Source of the DNA: Rhizobiaceae bacterium
GTDB taxonomy: Bacteria; Pseudomonadota; Alphaproteobacteria; Rhizobiales; Rhizobiaceae
Reading direction: 5' to 3'
Length of the DNA stretch: 64,000 nucleotides
Assembly: GCA_023953775.1 (NCBI GenBank)
Contig: JAMLJD010000009.1
Coordinates: 1-64,000, forward strand
Shown here: one piece after another, positions 46,976-55,084 of the stretch
Position numbering within the stretch: position 1 is the stretch's first letter
Layout of the letters: the number at the start of each line of letters is the position of its first letter
Notes under the pieces: generated by a model
Told to the model about the DNA's origin: nothing
What the model saw: only the letters and a program-made list of their open reading frames with translations
Databases searched by the model: none
Made by a program: the position numbers and the translations under genes

Positions 46976-48245
46976 TCACGATACGATCTCCGCCGTCTCG
47001 ACCACCGCGATGAACAGCACATCGGCGCCGGCGCTGCTTGATACGCTTCGAGATCTCTTCCGCCTCTGGGTGGCTGGCTGAGCCCGTCGACGCAGGGCTG
47101 CATGACCATCGCCGTCGGCGCGACCCGGTTGATCCAGCTTGAGCGTCGTGGCCCGCGCCCGAGACGATGTCGCGGTGCGAGTAGCTTCGCTCGGCCGCGT
47201 CGCGGATCGCCATCACGCCACAGCCCTCCGTCGAAGGTGACCGGATCGAAATGCCCGACCGTCTCGACCTCCGAAGCCGATATCCATCGCCTCGCATATC
47301 TGCTCGATGCCGGCCTCGATACGATGCCGCATCTCGTTCAGCGCACCTCCTCGTTGGGCGAGCGGATATCGATCGTGAACACCGCCTTGCCGGAATCACG
47401 TTGCGCGAGGTGGGATAGACCTCGACATGGCCGATCACGCCGACCGCGTCCGGCTGGTAGTCCATCACCACCTCGTGCACCGAGTTTCGGTCACCGCGCC
47501 ATGCCGGGGCCGGCATTGCGGCGCTTCGGCATCGGCGTCGAGCCGGTATGGCTGTCGCATTGCCGGTCAGCGTGCCTGCGGCAGCCACCACAGCTGACCG
47601 TGGGTCACGACGCCGATGTCGATCCCCTCGTCCTCGAGGATCGGCTTTGCTCGATATGCAGCTCGAAGAGAGCATTGGATCTTGCGCGCCCCGACCTTCC
47701 TCGCCCTTCCAGCCGATCCGCTCGAGCTCGTCGCCGAAGCGCTTGCCGTCCGCGGTCTGGCGCGCGTAGGCCCAGTCGAGTTCGTGCATGCCTGAACACC
47801 GAGGCGAGCATCGCCGGCGCGAAGCGCGTACCTCCTCGTTGGTCCAGTTGGTGACCACGATCAGGTGCTTCGTCTTGATGCCGAGGTGTTCGGTGTTGCA
47901 GGATGGAGCTCCGGCCCGCCCAGCACACCGAGCACGCCGTCATATTTCCGCCGGTCGGCTGGGTGTCGAGATGGCTGCCGACATGAACCGGCAGCCACGC
48001 ATCGCAGGGATCGGTGCCCTCGCGACGGGCGAACATGGTGCCCATCTCGTCGACGCCCATTTCGAGCCCCGCCTCGTCGCACCACCACGCTTGAAGAGAT
48101 GCCGGCGGCCTCGCGAAATCCTCGTCGGTGAGTGTCTGGCGATTGTTGCCCCCGGCGACACCGGGACCGATCTTCGCTGTCTCCATCAGCAGATCCCACA
48201 AAGCTGGTCTGGATTGATTCGCAGATTCTCTCCCGGTGCGGCCAT
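46976..48245 (-). pseudogene. M20-family N-carbamoyl-beta-amino acid amidohydrolase (beta-ureidopropionase), frameshifted
   Basis: This Zn-dependent enzyme releases beta-alanine or beta-aminoisobutyrate, CO2 and ammonia. It begins MAAPGENLRINPDQLWDLLM after an AAAGGAG site. METAKIGPGVAGGNNRQTLT, WWCDEAGLEMGVDEMGTMFA and VHVGSHLDTQPTGG (first metal His and Asp) follow. Later pieces are VTNWTNEE (metal Glu), DELERIGWKGEEG, VVMDYQPDAVGVIGHVEVYP and the end VVETAEIVS before TGA at 46976. Around ten one-base shifts are present. Length about 415 residues matches the HyuC/AmaB group. Confidence 0.82.
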
Positions 48246-48258
48246 GCCGTCTCCTTTA

Positions 48259-48526
48259 AGGGTCAGGACCCATTGATCTGGTTGAAATGGTCGGTGCGGA
48301 TTTGTGCGGAGACAAGGAGCGAGCCTGCGGGAAGACTCCCGTCTTTCGAGGGCTCGCGACGCTGTCGCCCGTGCAAATCCGCCCGATCCGAAGGACGTGC
48401 GATATGACGGCGACCTGCATCGTCAAACTCCTCAACCGGGGGAACCGCCCCGCTCATCGGACTTTTCCTCGCATTTCTGGTTATCTCACACGCCATTTTC
48501 AATCCTTATCGATGGGTCCTGACCCT
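48259..48526. mobile_element. MITE-like element with 15-bp terminal inverted repeats
   Basis: The left end AGGGTCAGGACCCATTGAT is mirrored at the right end by ATCGATGGGTCCTGACCCT; 15 bp match exactly, and similarity continues inward (TTGAAATGG / CCATTTTCAA). Two nested inverted repeats fill the middle: TGCGGATTTGTGC / GCAAATCCGCCCGA and GAGCGAGCCTGCGGGAAGAC / GTCTTTCGAGGGCTCGC. The whole roughly 268-bp unit can fold back on itself. It has no transposase and lies between the amidohydrolase ribosome-binding site and the aminotransferase stop codon, whose TAG overlaps the right terminal repeat. Confidence 0.8.
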
Positions 48527-49834
48527 AGTCGACCATGGTGAGGACTTCGCGGACGTGATCAGCCAGTTCGTCGATCTGGCCCTTGGTGATGATCAGCGGC
48601 GGCGACAGGGCGATGATGTCGCCAGTCGTGCGGATCGGCGCGCCACGCTCGAACGCCTTCACGAAGGCCGAGAAGGCAGCGCTGGTCGGGTGGCCGGCGA
48701 TCGGCTCAGCTCGATCGCGCCGACGAGGCCGATATTGCGGATATCGACGCGTGCGGCGCGTCTTGAGCAGATGCAGCGCATCCTCAGTAGGGTCCAGCTC
48801 CTCACCGCGGGTCAACAATCCCTCTTCCTTGTAGGTGTCGAGGTCGCCAGCGCGGCCGCCAGGCGATCGGATTGCCCGAATAGGTGTAGCGTGGAAGAAT
48901 TCGATCAGGTGCTCCGGCCCGTTCCTTGAAGGCGTCGTGGATCTCCTTCTTCACGAACACCGCGCCCATCGGGATCACGCCGTTGGTCACGCCCTTGGCC
49001 GTCGTGATGATGTCGGGAACGACGCCGAAATGATCCGGCCGCGAACGGCGCGCCGAGACGGCGAGATCCGTGATAACTTCGTCGAAGATCAACAGGATGC
49101 CGTGCTTGTCGCAGATCTCGCGCAGCCGCTTGAGATAGCCCTTCGGCGGGATCAGCACGCCGGTCGAGCCGGCGACCGGCTCGACGATCACAGCGGCCAC
49201 GGTCGAGGCGTCGTGCAGCGTCACGATGCGCTCGAGCTCGTCGGCGAGGTTCGCGCCATGCTCGGGTGAATGTGTTCTCGCCCGGCAGATGGGTGTGCGG
49301 CAGGTGGTCGACGCCGGTCAGGAGCGTGCCGAACATCTTGCGGTTGGCGACGATGCCGCCGACCGAGATGCCGCCGAAATTGACGCCGTGATAGCCGCGC
49401 TCGCGGCCGATCAGCCGGAACCGCGAGCCCTCGCCCTTGGCGCGATGATAGGCGAGCGCGATCTTCAGCGCGGTGTCGACCGATTCAGACCCCGAATTGG
49501 TGAAGAACACGTGGTCCATGCCCTTGGGCGCGATGTCGACCAGCCGGTTGGCCAGTTCGAAGACGATCGGATGGCCCATCTGGAATGCCGGCGCGTAATC
49601 GAGCTCGGCCGCCTGCTGCTGGATCGCCTCGGTGATCTTGGGCCGGCAGTGGCCGGCATTGACGCACCAGAGCCCGGCTGTGCCGTCGAGGATCTTGCGC
49701 CCGTCGCTCGCCGTGTAGTGCATGTCCTTGGCGGCGACCAGCATGCGCGGCGCCTGCTTGAACTGACGGTTCGCCGTGAACGGCATCCAGAACGCGCTGA
49801 GATCGTTCGGCGCAACGTTGAGCCTGTTGGACAT
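48525..49834 (-). pseudogene. Class III omega-aminotransferase (beta-alanine:pyruvate type), frameshifted
   Basis: This PLP enzyme removes the amino group of beta-alanine or beta-aminoisobutyrate. The N-terminal part is clean: NRLNVAPNDLSAFWMPFTAN, GLWCVNAGHCRPKITEAIQQ, FFTNSGSESVDTALKIALAY and YHGVNFGGISVGGIVAN. A shift near 49262 is followed by VAAVIVEPVAGSTGVLIPPK, ILLIFDEVIT and the PLP lysine in TTAKGVTNGVIPMGAVFV. More shifts lie near 48880 and 48800-48710, before the end LITKGQIDELADHVREVLTM. It is the first gene of the operon, divergent from rutR. Confidence 0.87.
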
Positions 49835-49912
49835 GACCAAGCCTTTCCTTTGAATCCCCTGTTGAGTGCGGCCAACGCTTGGTGAACCGGGCGCAGATGT
49901 GCTACGCATTTT

Positions 49913-49928
49913 TTGACCGATTGGACAA
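49913..49928. promoter_or_regulatory. RutR-type operator in the aminotransferase / rutR divergent promoter
   Basis: TTGACCGATTGGACAA matches the RutR consensus TTGACCAnnTGGTCAA at 12 of 14 defined positions. It lies between the divergent aminotransferase and rutR genes, where an autoregulated pyrimidine sensor is expected. Confidence 0.72.
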
Positions 49929-50073
49929 ACGTTAGCACCGCCATGGAGGCGGTCAAGGAAATAGTACCGGAAATGACAGGCCGATTGCGCGCTCCACGGC
50001 TTGAGAGGAACTGGTCCAGCCGATTGGGCCAGAAAGCCGAATTGTCGTTTGTTCTCCACGTGACGCGGTAGCG

Positions 50074-50706
50074 ATGGAAGCGCCCGCCAAACGCCGCCGA
50101 ACCCGTATCCAGATCGAAAAGCGCGACCTCATCCTCGAGGCTGCCCTGGACGTGTTTTCAGCCCACGGATTTCGCGGTGCGACGGTCGACCAGATCGCTG
50201 AGGCGGCCGGCATGTCGAAGCCCAACCTGCTCTATTATTTCCGCGGCAAGGAAGACATCCACACCACGCTGATCAAGCGCTTGCTGGAGACCTGGCTGGC
50301 GCCGCTGCGCGAGCTCGACGACGTCGGCGACCCGATTTCGGAGCTGCGCAGCTACATCCGCCGCAAGCTGGAGATGTCCCGCGATTTCCCGCGCGAAAGC
50401 CGGCTGTTCGCCAACGAGATCCTGCAGGGCGCGCCGCGCGTCAAGCCGATGCTCGAAGGCGAACTGAAATCGCTGGTCGATGACAAGGCCGAGATCATCC
50501 GCGGCTGGATACGGGCCGGCAGGATCGCGCGCACCGATCCGTACCATCTGCTGTTCGCCATCTGGGCGACCACCCAGCATTATGCCGATTTCGACGTGCA
50601 GGTGCGGGCAGTGCTTGGCAGCAAGGGCGATGGCGAAGGCCGGTTCGAGGACGCCGCCCGCTTCCTGGAGCAACTTTTCCTCGACGGGCTGAAGCCGAAA
50701 CCCTGA
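50074..50706 (+). CDS. rutR: RutR-like TetR-family regulator of pyrimidine catabolism
   Basis: This 210-residue protein aligns with E. coli RutR along its length. The DNA-binding domain reads ILEAALDVFSAHGFRGATVD, QIAEAAGMSKPNLLYYFRGK. The ligand domain has WLAPLRELDDVGDPISELRS, YIRRKLEMSRDFPRESRLFA, NEILQGAP and the uracil-pocket region LFAIWATTQHYADFDVQV. RutR releases DNA when it binds uracil or thymine. It is divergent from the catabolic operon, with a matching operator between. Confidence 0.92.
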   Translation: MEAPAKRRRTRIQIEKRDLILEAALDVFSAHGFRGATVDQIAEAAGMSKPNLLYYFRGKEDIHTTLIKRLLETWLAPLRELDDVGDPISELRSYIRRKLEMSRDFPRESRLFANEILQGAPRVKPMLEGELKSLVDDKAEIIRGWIRAGRIARTDPYHLLFAIWATTQHYADFDVQVRAVLGSKGDGEGRFEDAARFLEQLFLDGLKPKP

Positions 50707-50721
50707 CACCCTCCGGCGTGG

Positions 50722-51345
50722 TTATGGCTGTCCGGGTCCGGCATCCTGTGCAGGTTGCCTGAGAAGTGTCAGCGCGACCTCGAGGACGGCAAGGATGGGC
50801 GCCCTGCTCCGTGCCGCGCGTGCCATCGGCACCGCGCCGTCCAAGGCCGCCAGCAAAGTCTGCGCGAGAGCGGTCACATCGGCCCCGTCCGTCGACGATA
50901 TCGACGTTGCGAGCGCGCGTGAAAACGCGTCCGTAACCCGTTGATACGACTCCTCGAGCTTGACCATCAGCCGCGCCTCGGCCGGTCCCGCCTCCTGCGC
51001 CATCACGCTCAGCAGCGCGCCGGTGGAGTAGTCGTTCTCCGCAAGCCAGTCCGCGGCGCCGCGAAAGAACGCCTCGACCGTCCGCGCGGCGGGCACGGAC
51101 CTTGTCGCACAGCGGTCGAAATGCGTTTCCATCTCGACGGTCAGCCACTCCAGCGCGGCGATGCCGAGGCTCTCCTTGCCGTCTGGAAAATGATGGTAGA
51201 GCGAGCCTTTCGGTACGCCTGCATGGGCCAGGATCTCGCTGATGCCGGTGCCGTGATAGCCGCGCCGCTGGAACAGCGTGACCGCCGCCCGGACCAGGCG
51301 GTCGCGGGTCACGAGTTCCCCGTCCACGGGCGGCGGTGACTTCAC
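50722..51345 (-). CDS. TetR-family repressor coupled to a thioesterase gene
   Basis: This 207-residue TetR protein has the helix-turn-helix RLVRAAVTLFQRRGYHGTGI, SEILAHAGVPKGSLYHHFPD. It starts at GTG overlapping the thioesterase stop (GTGA). The LfrR/NemR-like TetR_C region includes AAADWLAENDYSTGALLSVM and LAQTLLAALDGAVPMARAAR. The 44-bp palindrome just upstream of the operon, with NemR-box-like core TAGACCGATCGGTCTA, is its probable autoregulatory site. The effector is unknown. Confidence 0.88.
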   Translation of the reverse strand: MKSPPPVDGELVTRDRLVRAAVTLFQRRGYHGTGISEILAHAGVPKGSLYHHFPDGKESLGIAALEWLTVEMETHFDRCATRSVPAARTVEAFFRGAADWLAENDYSTGALLSVMAQEAGPAEARLMVKLEESYQRVTDAFSRALATSISSTDGADVTALAQTLLAALDGAVPMARAARSRAPILAVLEVALTLLRQPAQDAGPGQP

Positions 51346-51791
51346 AACCGGGCGCCGGCCCCGTTTCCGGCCAGCACCGCGATTGATGCGATCCCCGCCG
51401 CGCACAGCTTCTCGGCACCGCCGGCGGCGACCCCGAAAACCTGGACGTCCACGGTGACGACGGTTCGCCCTGCTCTCAGAACCCTGGTCTTCGCGACGAG
51501 GCGCTCTCCAAGTGCGGGTGAAACGAAATGCATGGAGAAGTTCGACGTGACGACGTCCATGCCGGATGCGATAGCGCCTGCCCATGCCGAAGCCATGTCG
51601 GCCAGGGCGCTGACGCATCCGCCGTGAACGTAGCCGTGATGCTGGGTCATGTCCTCGCGCACGTCGACGGTCAGCGTGACGCCGCTCTCATCGGCTTCGA
51701 CGAGGCGCGGCGACAGCCATTGGTTGAAGCCCTGCCGCGCGGTCGACGTTTCCAGCCGCTGCCTGACCTGTTCGACGCTCCACTTCCGCAT
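51342..51791 (-). CDS. PaaI-family hotdog thioesterase
   Basis: This 149-residue hotdog protein reads TQHHGYVHGGCVSALADMAS, AWAGAIASGMDVVTSNFSMH and VVTVDVQVFGVAAGGAEKLC. The HGG turn and acidic residue of acyl-CoA thioesterases are present. The start MRKWSVEQVRQRLE at 51791 follows GGGGGTGG, which is itself the edge of the palindromic operator, so repressor binding would also cover the ribosome-binding region in DNA. Cotranslated with the TetR gene. Confidence 0.85.
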   Translation of the reverse strand: MRKWSVEQVRQRLETSTARQGFNQWLSPRLVEADESGVTLTVDVREDMTQHHGYVHGGCVSALADMASAWAGAIASGMDVVTSNFSMHFVSPALGERLVAKTRVLRAGRTVVTVDVQVFGVAAGGAEKLCAAGIASIAVLAGNGAGARL

Positions 51792-51792
51792 G

Positions 51793-51836
51793 CCACCCCC
51801 TATCACTAGACCGATCGGTCTAGTGATAGGGGGTGG
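51793..51836. promoter_or_regulatory. 44-bp perfect palindrome, TetR operator
   Basis: The palindrome is centred between 51814 and 51815 with no mismatch over 22 bp on each side. The centre is CTAGACCGATCGGTCTAG, extended by TATCA/TGATA and CCACCCCC/GGGGGTGG. The core equals the NemR-type TAGACCnnnnGGTCTA box. It ends one base before the thioesterase start codon. Confidence 0.85.
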
Positions 51837-51865
51837 AGGTTCCGTGCGCAAGCCGGAAGATCAGA

Positions 51866-51900
51866 CGAAAACCGCCCCGTGTCCTCCTGGACGCGGGGCG
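51866..51900 (-). terminator. Rho-independent terminator of the gene at 51937
   Basis: On the reverse strand a 12-bp stem (GCCCCGCGTCC with GGACACGGGGC, one wobble) with loop AGGA is followed by GGTTTTCG. It lies 37 bp after the stop of the secreted-protein gene. Confidence 0.72.
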
Positions 51901-51936
51901 AACCTGGGAACTGAACCTCGAAGGTCCGCCCCTCGA

Positions 51937-52401
51937 CTAGCGGATCGCGACCGCCGCGAAAGCCGCGTCGATGCGCAGATCGGCGACACGCGGGCTGGCC
52001 TCCGGCGCGGCAGGCGCGGTATCGGCCGACGCTGTCTTCACCGGCTGGTCGTCATCACCCAGATAGGAGGCGACGTAACGCATCACTGTATTGAGCGGGT
52101 CCACACGCGTCGCGTCGATCGCGTGGATGTCGAGATCGTGCTCCGGGTCGGGCATGAAGCTCGGGCCGATCATCCGCACGTCACGACGCACCTCGGGGAT
52201 CGGCATCGGCTCCCGCGTCACGACCGGGCCGCTGTTGATGCGGCGCGCCCTCTTTACCGCCGTCCCGACGGTGTTTTCGGCCGCCGTCTCGACCTGCGCG
52301 GGGCGCGGCGTGGGAACGGGCGCGAATTTTGGCAGCATGGTCGCGTGGGCGGTCGTGGCGCCGAGAAGCAATGCCGCAAGGAACGTCAACCGGGTTTTCA
52401 T
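51937..52401 (-). CDS. Secreted protein of unknown function
   Basis: This 154-residue protein has a signal peptide (MKTRLTFLAALLLGATTAHA). The mature part is proline-rich and partly disordered (MLPKFAPVPTPRPAQVETAA) with a short conserved-looking stretch (DVRMIGPSFMPDPEHDLDIH) and an Ala-rich end. It has no cysteine and no recognised domain. It has its own terminator. Confidence 0.7.
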   Translation of the reverse strand: MKTRLTFLAALLLGATTAHATMLPKFAPVPTPRPAQVETAAENTVGTAVKRARRINSGPVVTREPMPIPEVRRDVRMIGPSFMPDPEHDLDIHAIDATRVDPLNTVMRYVASYLGDDDQPVKTASADTAPAAPEASPRVADLRIDAAFAAVAIR

Positions 52402-52590
52402 CGCAAAAATCCTCCAGGCCTCCGGATGCGCTCCGGAAACGCTTTTCATTCTCGATTTGTCTGAATCGCGCTTTCGTTCTTAGAATGCGCTGCCTTTCGT
52501 GGTGGAAAACGCACGGAGCCTTCCGAGGTTCCCGAGGAGATTGACGGCCGCGCGCCGGTCTCCAAATCGCAGGTATCTGGGGGAAGTCGC

Positions 52591-53970
52591 ATGGAGGGCA
52601 GACCGGACAGGCCGATACCGCCGGCGCCGGTGCCGCTGGAACGCACACCGCCGCCGCTCACGCTGTTTCGCATGATGCGCCGCAACCCGATCGAGACGCT
52701 CACCCGGGCGCACTATGAAGACCTGACAGTCACGACGCGCTCTTTCCTCGGCACTGTCGTCGCAACGAGTTCGCCCGCCGCCGTGCGCCACGTGATGATC
52801 GCAAATGCCGCCAACTACCGGCGGCACCCCTTGCAGAGCCGGATACTGTCGGACGGCCTCGGTTTCGGCCTGCTCGGCGCCGACGGCGATCAATGGCGGT
52901 CGCAGCGCAGCGTCATCGCACCCTTCTTTTCGCCGCGCGCCGTGGCCGGTTTCGAGGACGTCATGATCGCCACGTCCGCCGGAATGGTCGATGAGTGGCG
53001 CCGGCAGCCAGACGGAAGCCGAATCAACCTGTTCGACGAAATATCGGCTGCGTCGGTCCGGATGGTTTCGGATGCGCTGTTTCCCGACGGGATCGGCGAC
53101 GCGGCCACTGCGTTTCCCGACGCGTTCACCCACTATGTCGAGAAGGCCGGCCGGATCGGCGTGGCTGACCCGCTCCCGTTCCTGTCATGGCTTCCACGCC
53201 CTGGCCATCTGCGCGCGCTGCCGCAGATCCGCGCGTTCGAGCGCATCGCCGACGCGATCGTCGCGGCGCACGACCAAGGTGAAGCAGCCGGTTCCCGGCC
53301 GTCCGGAATTGTAGGCCACATGCGTTCGGGCGCGACGGACAAGCGCCGGAACGAGCTCGACGAGCACGAGGTCAGGGCCAATATCAAGACCTTCCTCGCC
53401 GCCGGATACGAAACATCGGCGACGACCCTGTCCCTCGCGCTCTATCTTCTGTCGCTTGATCCGCCGTGGCGCGAGCGCATCGAGGCCGAGGCGGACCGGG
53501 AAATCGGCGACGCGGCGCCCTCGGCCGGCCTCGCCGCCCGGCTGACCGAAACAAGGGCCGTAGTCGAGGAAACCTTGCGGCTCTATCCATCGGGGCCATT
53601 CATCGCGCGTCAGGCGCTCGGCCCCGACGAGGTCGATGGCGAGCGGTTCGGCCCCCGCGCGACGGTCGTCATCTCGCCCTGGGTCATCCACCGCCACAAG
53701 CGCCTGTGGCAGGCGCCCGAATGTTTCGATCCGTCCCGTTTCCTGCCCGGCCGGCGCGAAAGCATCGACAGGTTTTCCTACCTGCCATTCGGCATGGGCG
53801 CGCGAATCTGTGTCGGCCACCAGTTCGCACTGCAGTCGCTGACGATCCATCTCGCGATGATCGTCCGCGCCTTTCGCCTCGAGCCCGCCTCCGGCTTCAG
53901 GGTCTGGCCGTCGCACATCCTGACGCTGCGGCCCGGCGGCCCGATGCCGATGACGCTGCATCGGCGCTAG
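52591..53970 (+). CDS. Cytochrome P450 (CYP4/CYP102-like)
   Basis: This 459-residue P450 is intact. It has the I-helix AAGYETSATTLSLALYLLSL (Glu in place of the usual Asp before Thr), the ExxR helix VEETLRLYPSG, PECFDPSRFLPGR and the haem loop YLPFGMGARICVGHQFALQS. The wide C-helix region GADGDQWRSQRSVIAPFFSP is typical of fatty-acid-type P450s. There is no membrane anchor. No redox partner is next to it. The substrate is unknown. Confidence 0.9.
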   Translation: MEGRPDRPIPPAPVPLERTPPPLTLFRMMRRNPIETLTRAHYEDLTVTTRSFLGTVVATSSPAAVRHVMIANAANYRRHPLQSRILSDGLGFGLLGADGDQWRSQRSVIAPFFSPRAVAGFEDVMIATSAGMVDEWRRQPDGSRINLFDEISAASVRMVSDALFPDGIGDAATAFPDAFTHYVEKAGRIGVADPLPFLSWLPRPGHLRALPQIRAFERIADAIVAAHDQGEAAGSRPSGIVGHMRSGATDKRRNELDEHEVRANIKTFLAAGYETSATTLSLALYLLSLDPPWRERIEAEADREIGDAAPSAGLAARLTETRAVVEETLRLYPSGPFIARQALGPDEVDGERFGPRATVVISPWVIHRHKRLWQAPECFDPSRFLPGRRESIDRFSYLPFGMGARICVGHQFALQSLTIHLAMIVRAFRLEPASGFRVWPSHILTLRPGGPMPMTLHRR

Positions 53971-54022
53971 CATGAATCGCTGTCGCACAGACGGCAACGC
54001 TCCGCTGCCCGCGGGCCCTGCT

Positions 54023-54964
54023 TCAGCCGTCGGACGCGAACGCCAGGACGACAAGGCCCAGCACCGTCACCAGCGCGCCGGCCGCGATCACCGGGCTTGC
54101 CCAGCCATGGCCCAGCAGGCCCTCGTAGAGGATGATGAAGGACGGCGTCAGGTAGTTGTAGGCGAGCACCTTCGAGGCCGGCAGCCGCAGTGCCGCGAAC
54201 TGCAGCAGGAAGAACGTGCCGGCGGTCGTGAACACGGAAAGGTAGAGGATCGCCCACCAGACGACCGCCGGCAGGCCGGCCCAGTCCGTCGAGACGATCT
54301 CCCCGAACCCGTAGAGCGCGATGCATAGCCCCGTGGCGAGCAGCGTCCAGAAGGTGAAGGCGATCACCGGCTCGCCGCGATTGAACTTCCGGACCAGCGA
54401 CGCATAGGCGGCATGGCCGGCGACGCCGACCGCGAAGATCAGCTCTCCGCGCCCGACGTCGAACGCCAGCATCGCGTCGAGGTCGCCGCGGAAGATCACC
54501 CACAGCGCGCCGAGGCCGGCAAAGACGAGGCTGGCGATCACCAGCCCGCCCGGCGTCTGCTTGAGAAGAAAATAGCCGAAGAAGGCGCTCATCAGCGGCA
54601 TCAGCGTGAACACCGCGCCGGTCGATACCGGGTCGGTGAACTGCAACGCCACGAACATGGTGATGAAGAACACCGCCATCAGCGCACCGAGCACGCCGTA
54701 GCGCCACGGCGCGCGCGGCGCGGGAATGCGCCCCTTGAGAAGGATGAGCGCGGCGATCCCCATCAGGGTGGTGCCGAACAGGAACCGCGTCGCGTTGAGA
54801 GCGGCAGGTCCCATATGGGGCGCTGCCAGCGCGCCGAACGAGAACGACCCCGCAACGAGAGCGGCGAACAGAAGCATGGCGAGATGGCCGAGCAGCTTCT
54901 GACGCCCGGTCGCGAAGGAACTGGCGCGTGGAAGTATGGCCGTCGCTTCCGGAATATGGCTCAA
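54023..54964 (-). CDS. EamA/DMT-superfamily transporter
   Basis: This 313-residue membrane protein has ten hydrophobic segments in two EamA repeats. Examples are LGHLAMLLFAALVAGSFSFG, STGAVFTLMPLMSAFFGYFL and, in the second half, AYASLVRKFNRGEPVIAFTF and LAYNYLTPSFIILYEGLLGH. Such proteins export amino acids, nucleosides or other metabolites. It lies downstream of the preTA genes on the same strand, but a terminator separates them. Confidence 0.87.
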   Translation of the reverse strand: MSHIPEATAILPRASSFATGRQKLLGHLAMLLFAALVAGSFSFGALAAPHMGPAALNATRFLFGTTLMGIAALILLKGRIPAPRAPWRYGVLGALMAVFFITMFVALQFTDPVSTGAVFTLMPLMSAFFGYFLLKQTPGGLVIASLVFAGLGALWVIFRGDLDAMLAFDVGRGELIFAVGVAGHAAYASLVRKFNRGEPVIAFTFWTLLATGLCIALYGFGEIVSTDWAGLPAVVWWAILYLSVFTTAGTFFLLQFAALRLPASKVLAYNYLTPSFIILYEGLLGHGWASPVIAAGALVTVLGLVVLAFASDG

Positions 54965-55028
54965 GTCACGGATGTCCTGCGTGGGCCTTCGCGACGCCGC
55001 CGGCTCGGATGGGCTGGGACCAGCACGA

Positions 55029-55068
55029 GGCGGAACCGCCGGTTACGCGATACGATGGCGGTTCCGCC
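55029..55068 (-). terminator. Hairpin after preA
   Basis: GGCGGAACCGCC and GGCGGTTCCGCC form a perfect 12-bp stem with a 16-nt loop, 17 bp after the preA stop. There is no clear U tract. Confidence 0.55.
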
Positions 55069-55084
55069 CCCGCTGGGAGGAAGG

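Noticed and set aside
46719-47081. A 120-codon open frame on the + strand near the palindromic repeats
   Set aside because: No family resemblance. The opposite strand explains the region as a frameshifted DUF559 protein and the end of the amidohydrolase.
48263-48502. A 79-codon frame inside the MITE-like element
   Set aside because: It lies wholly within nested inverted repeats and has no recognisable domain, so I do not call it a gene or a transposase.
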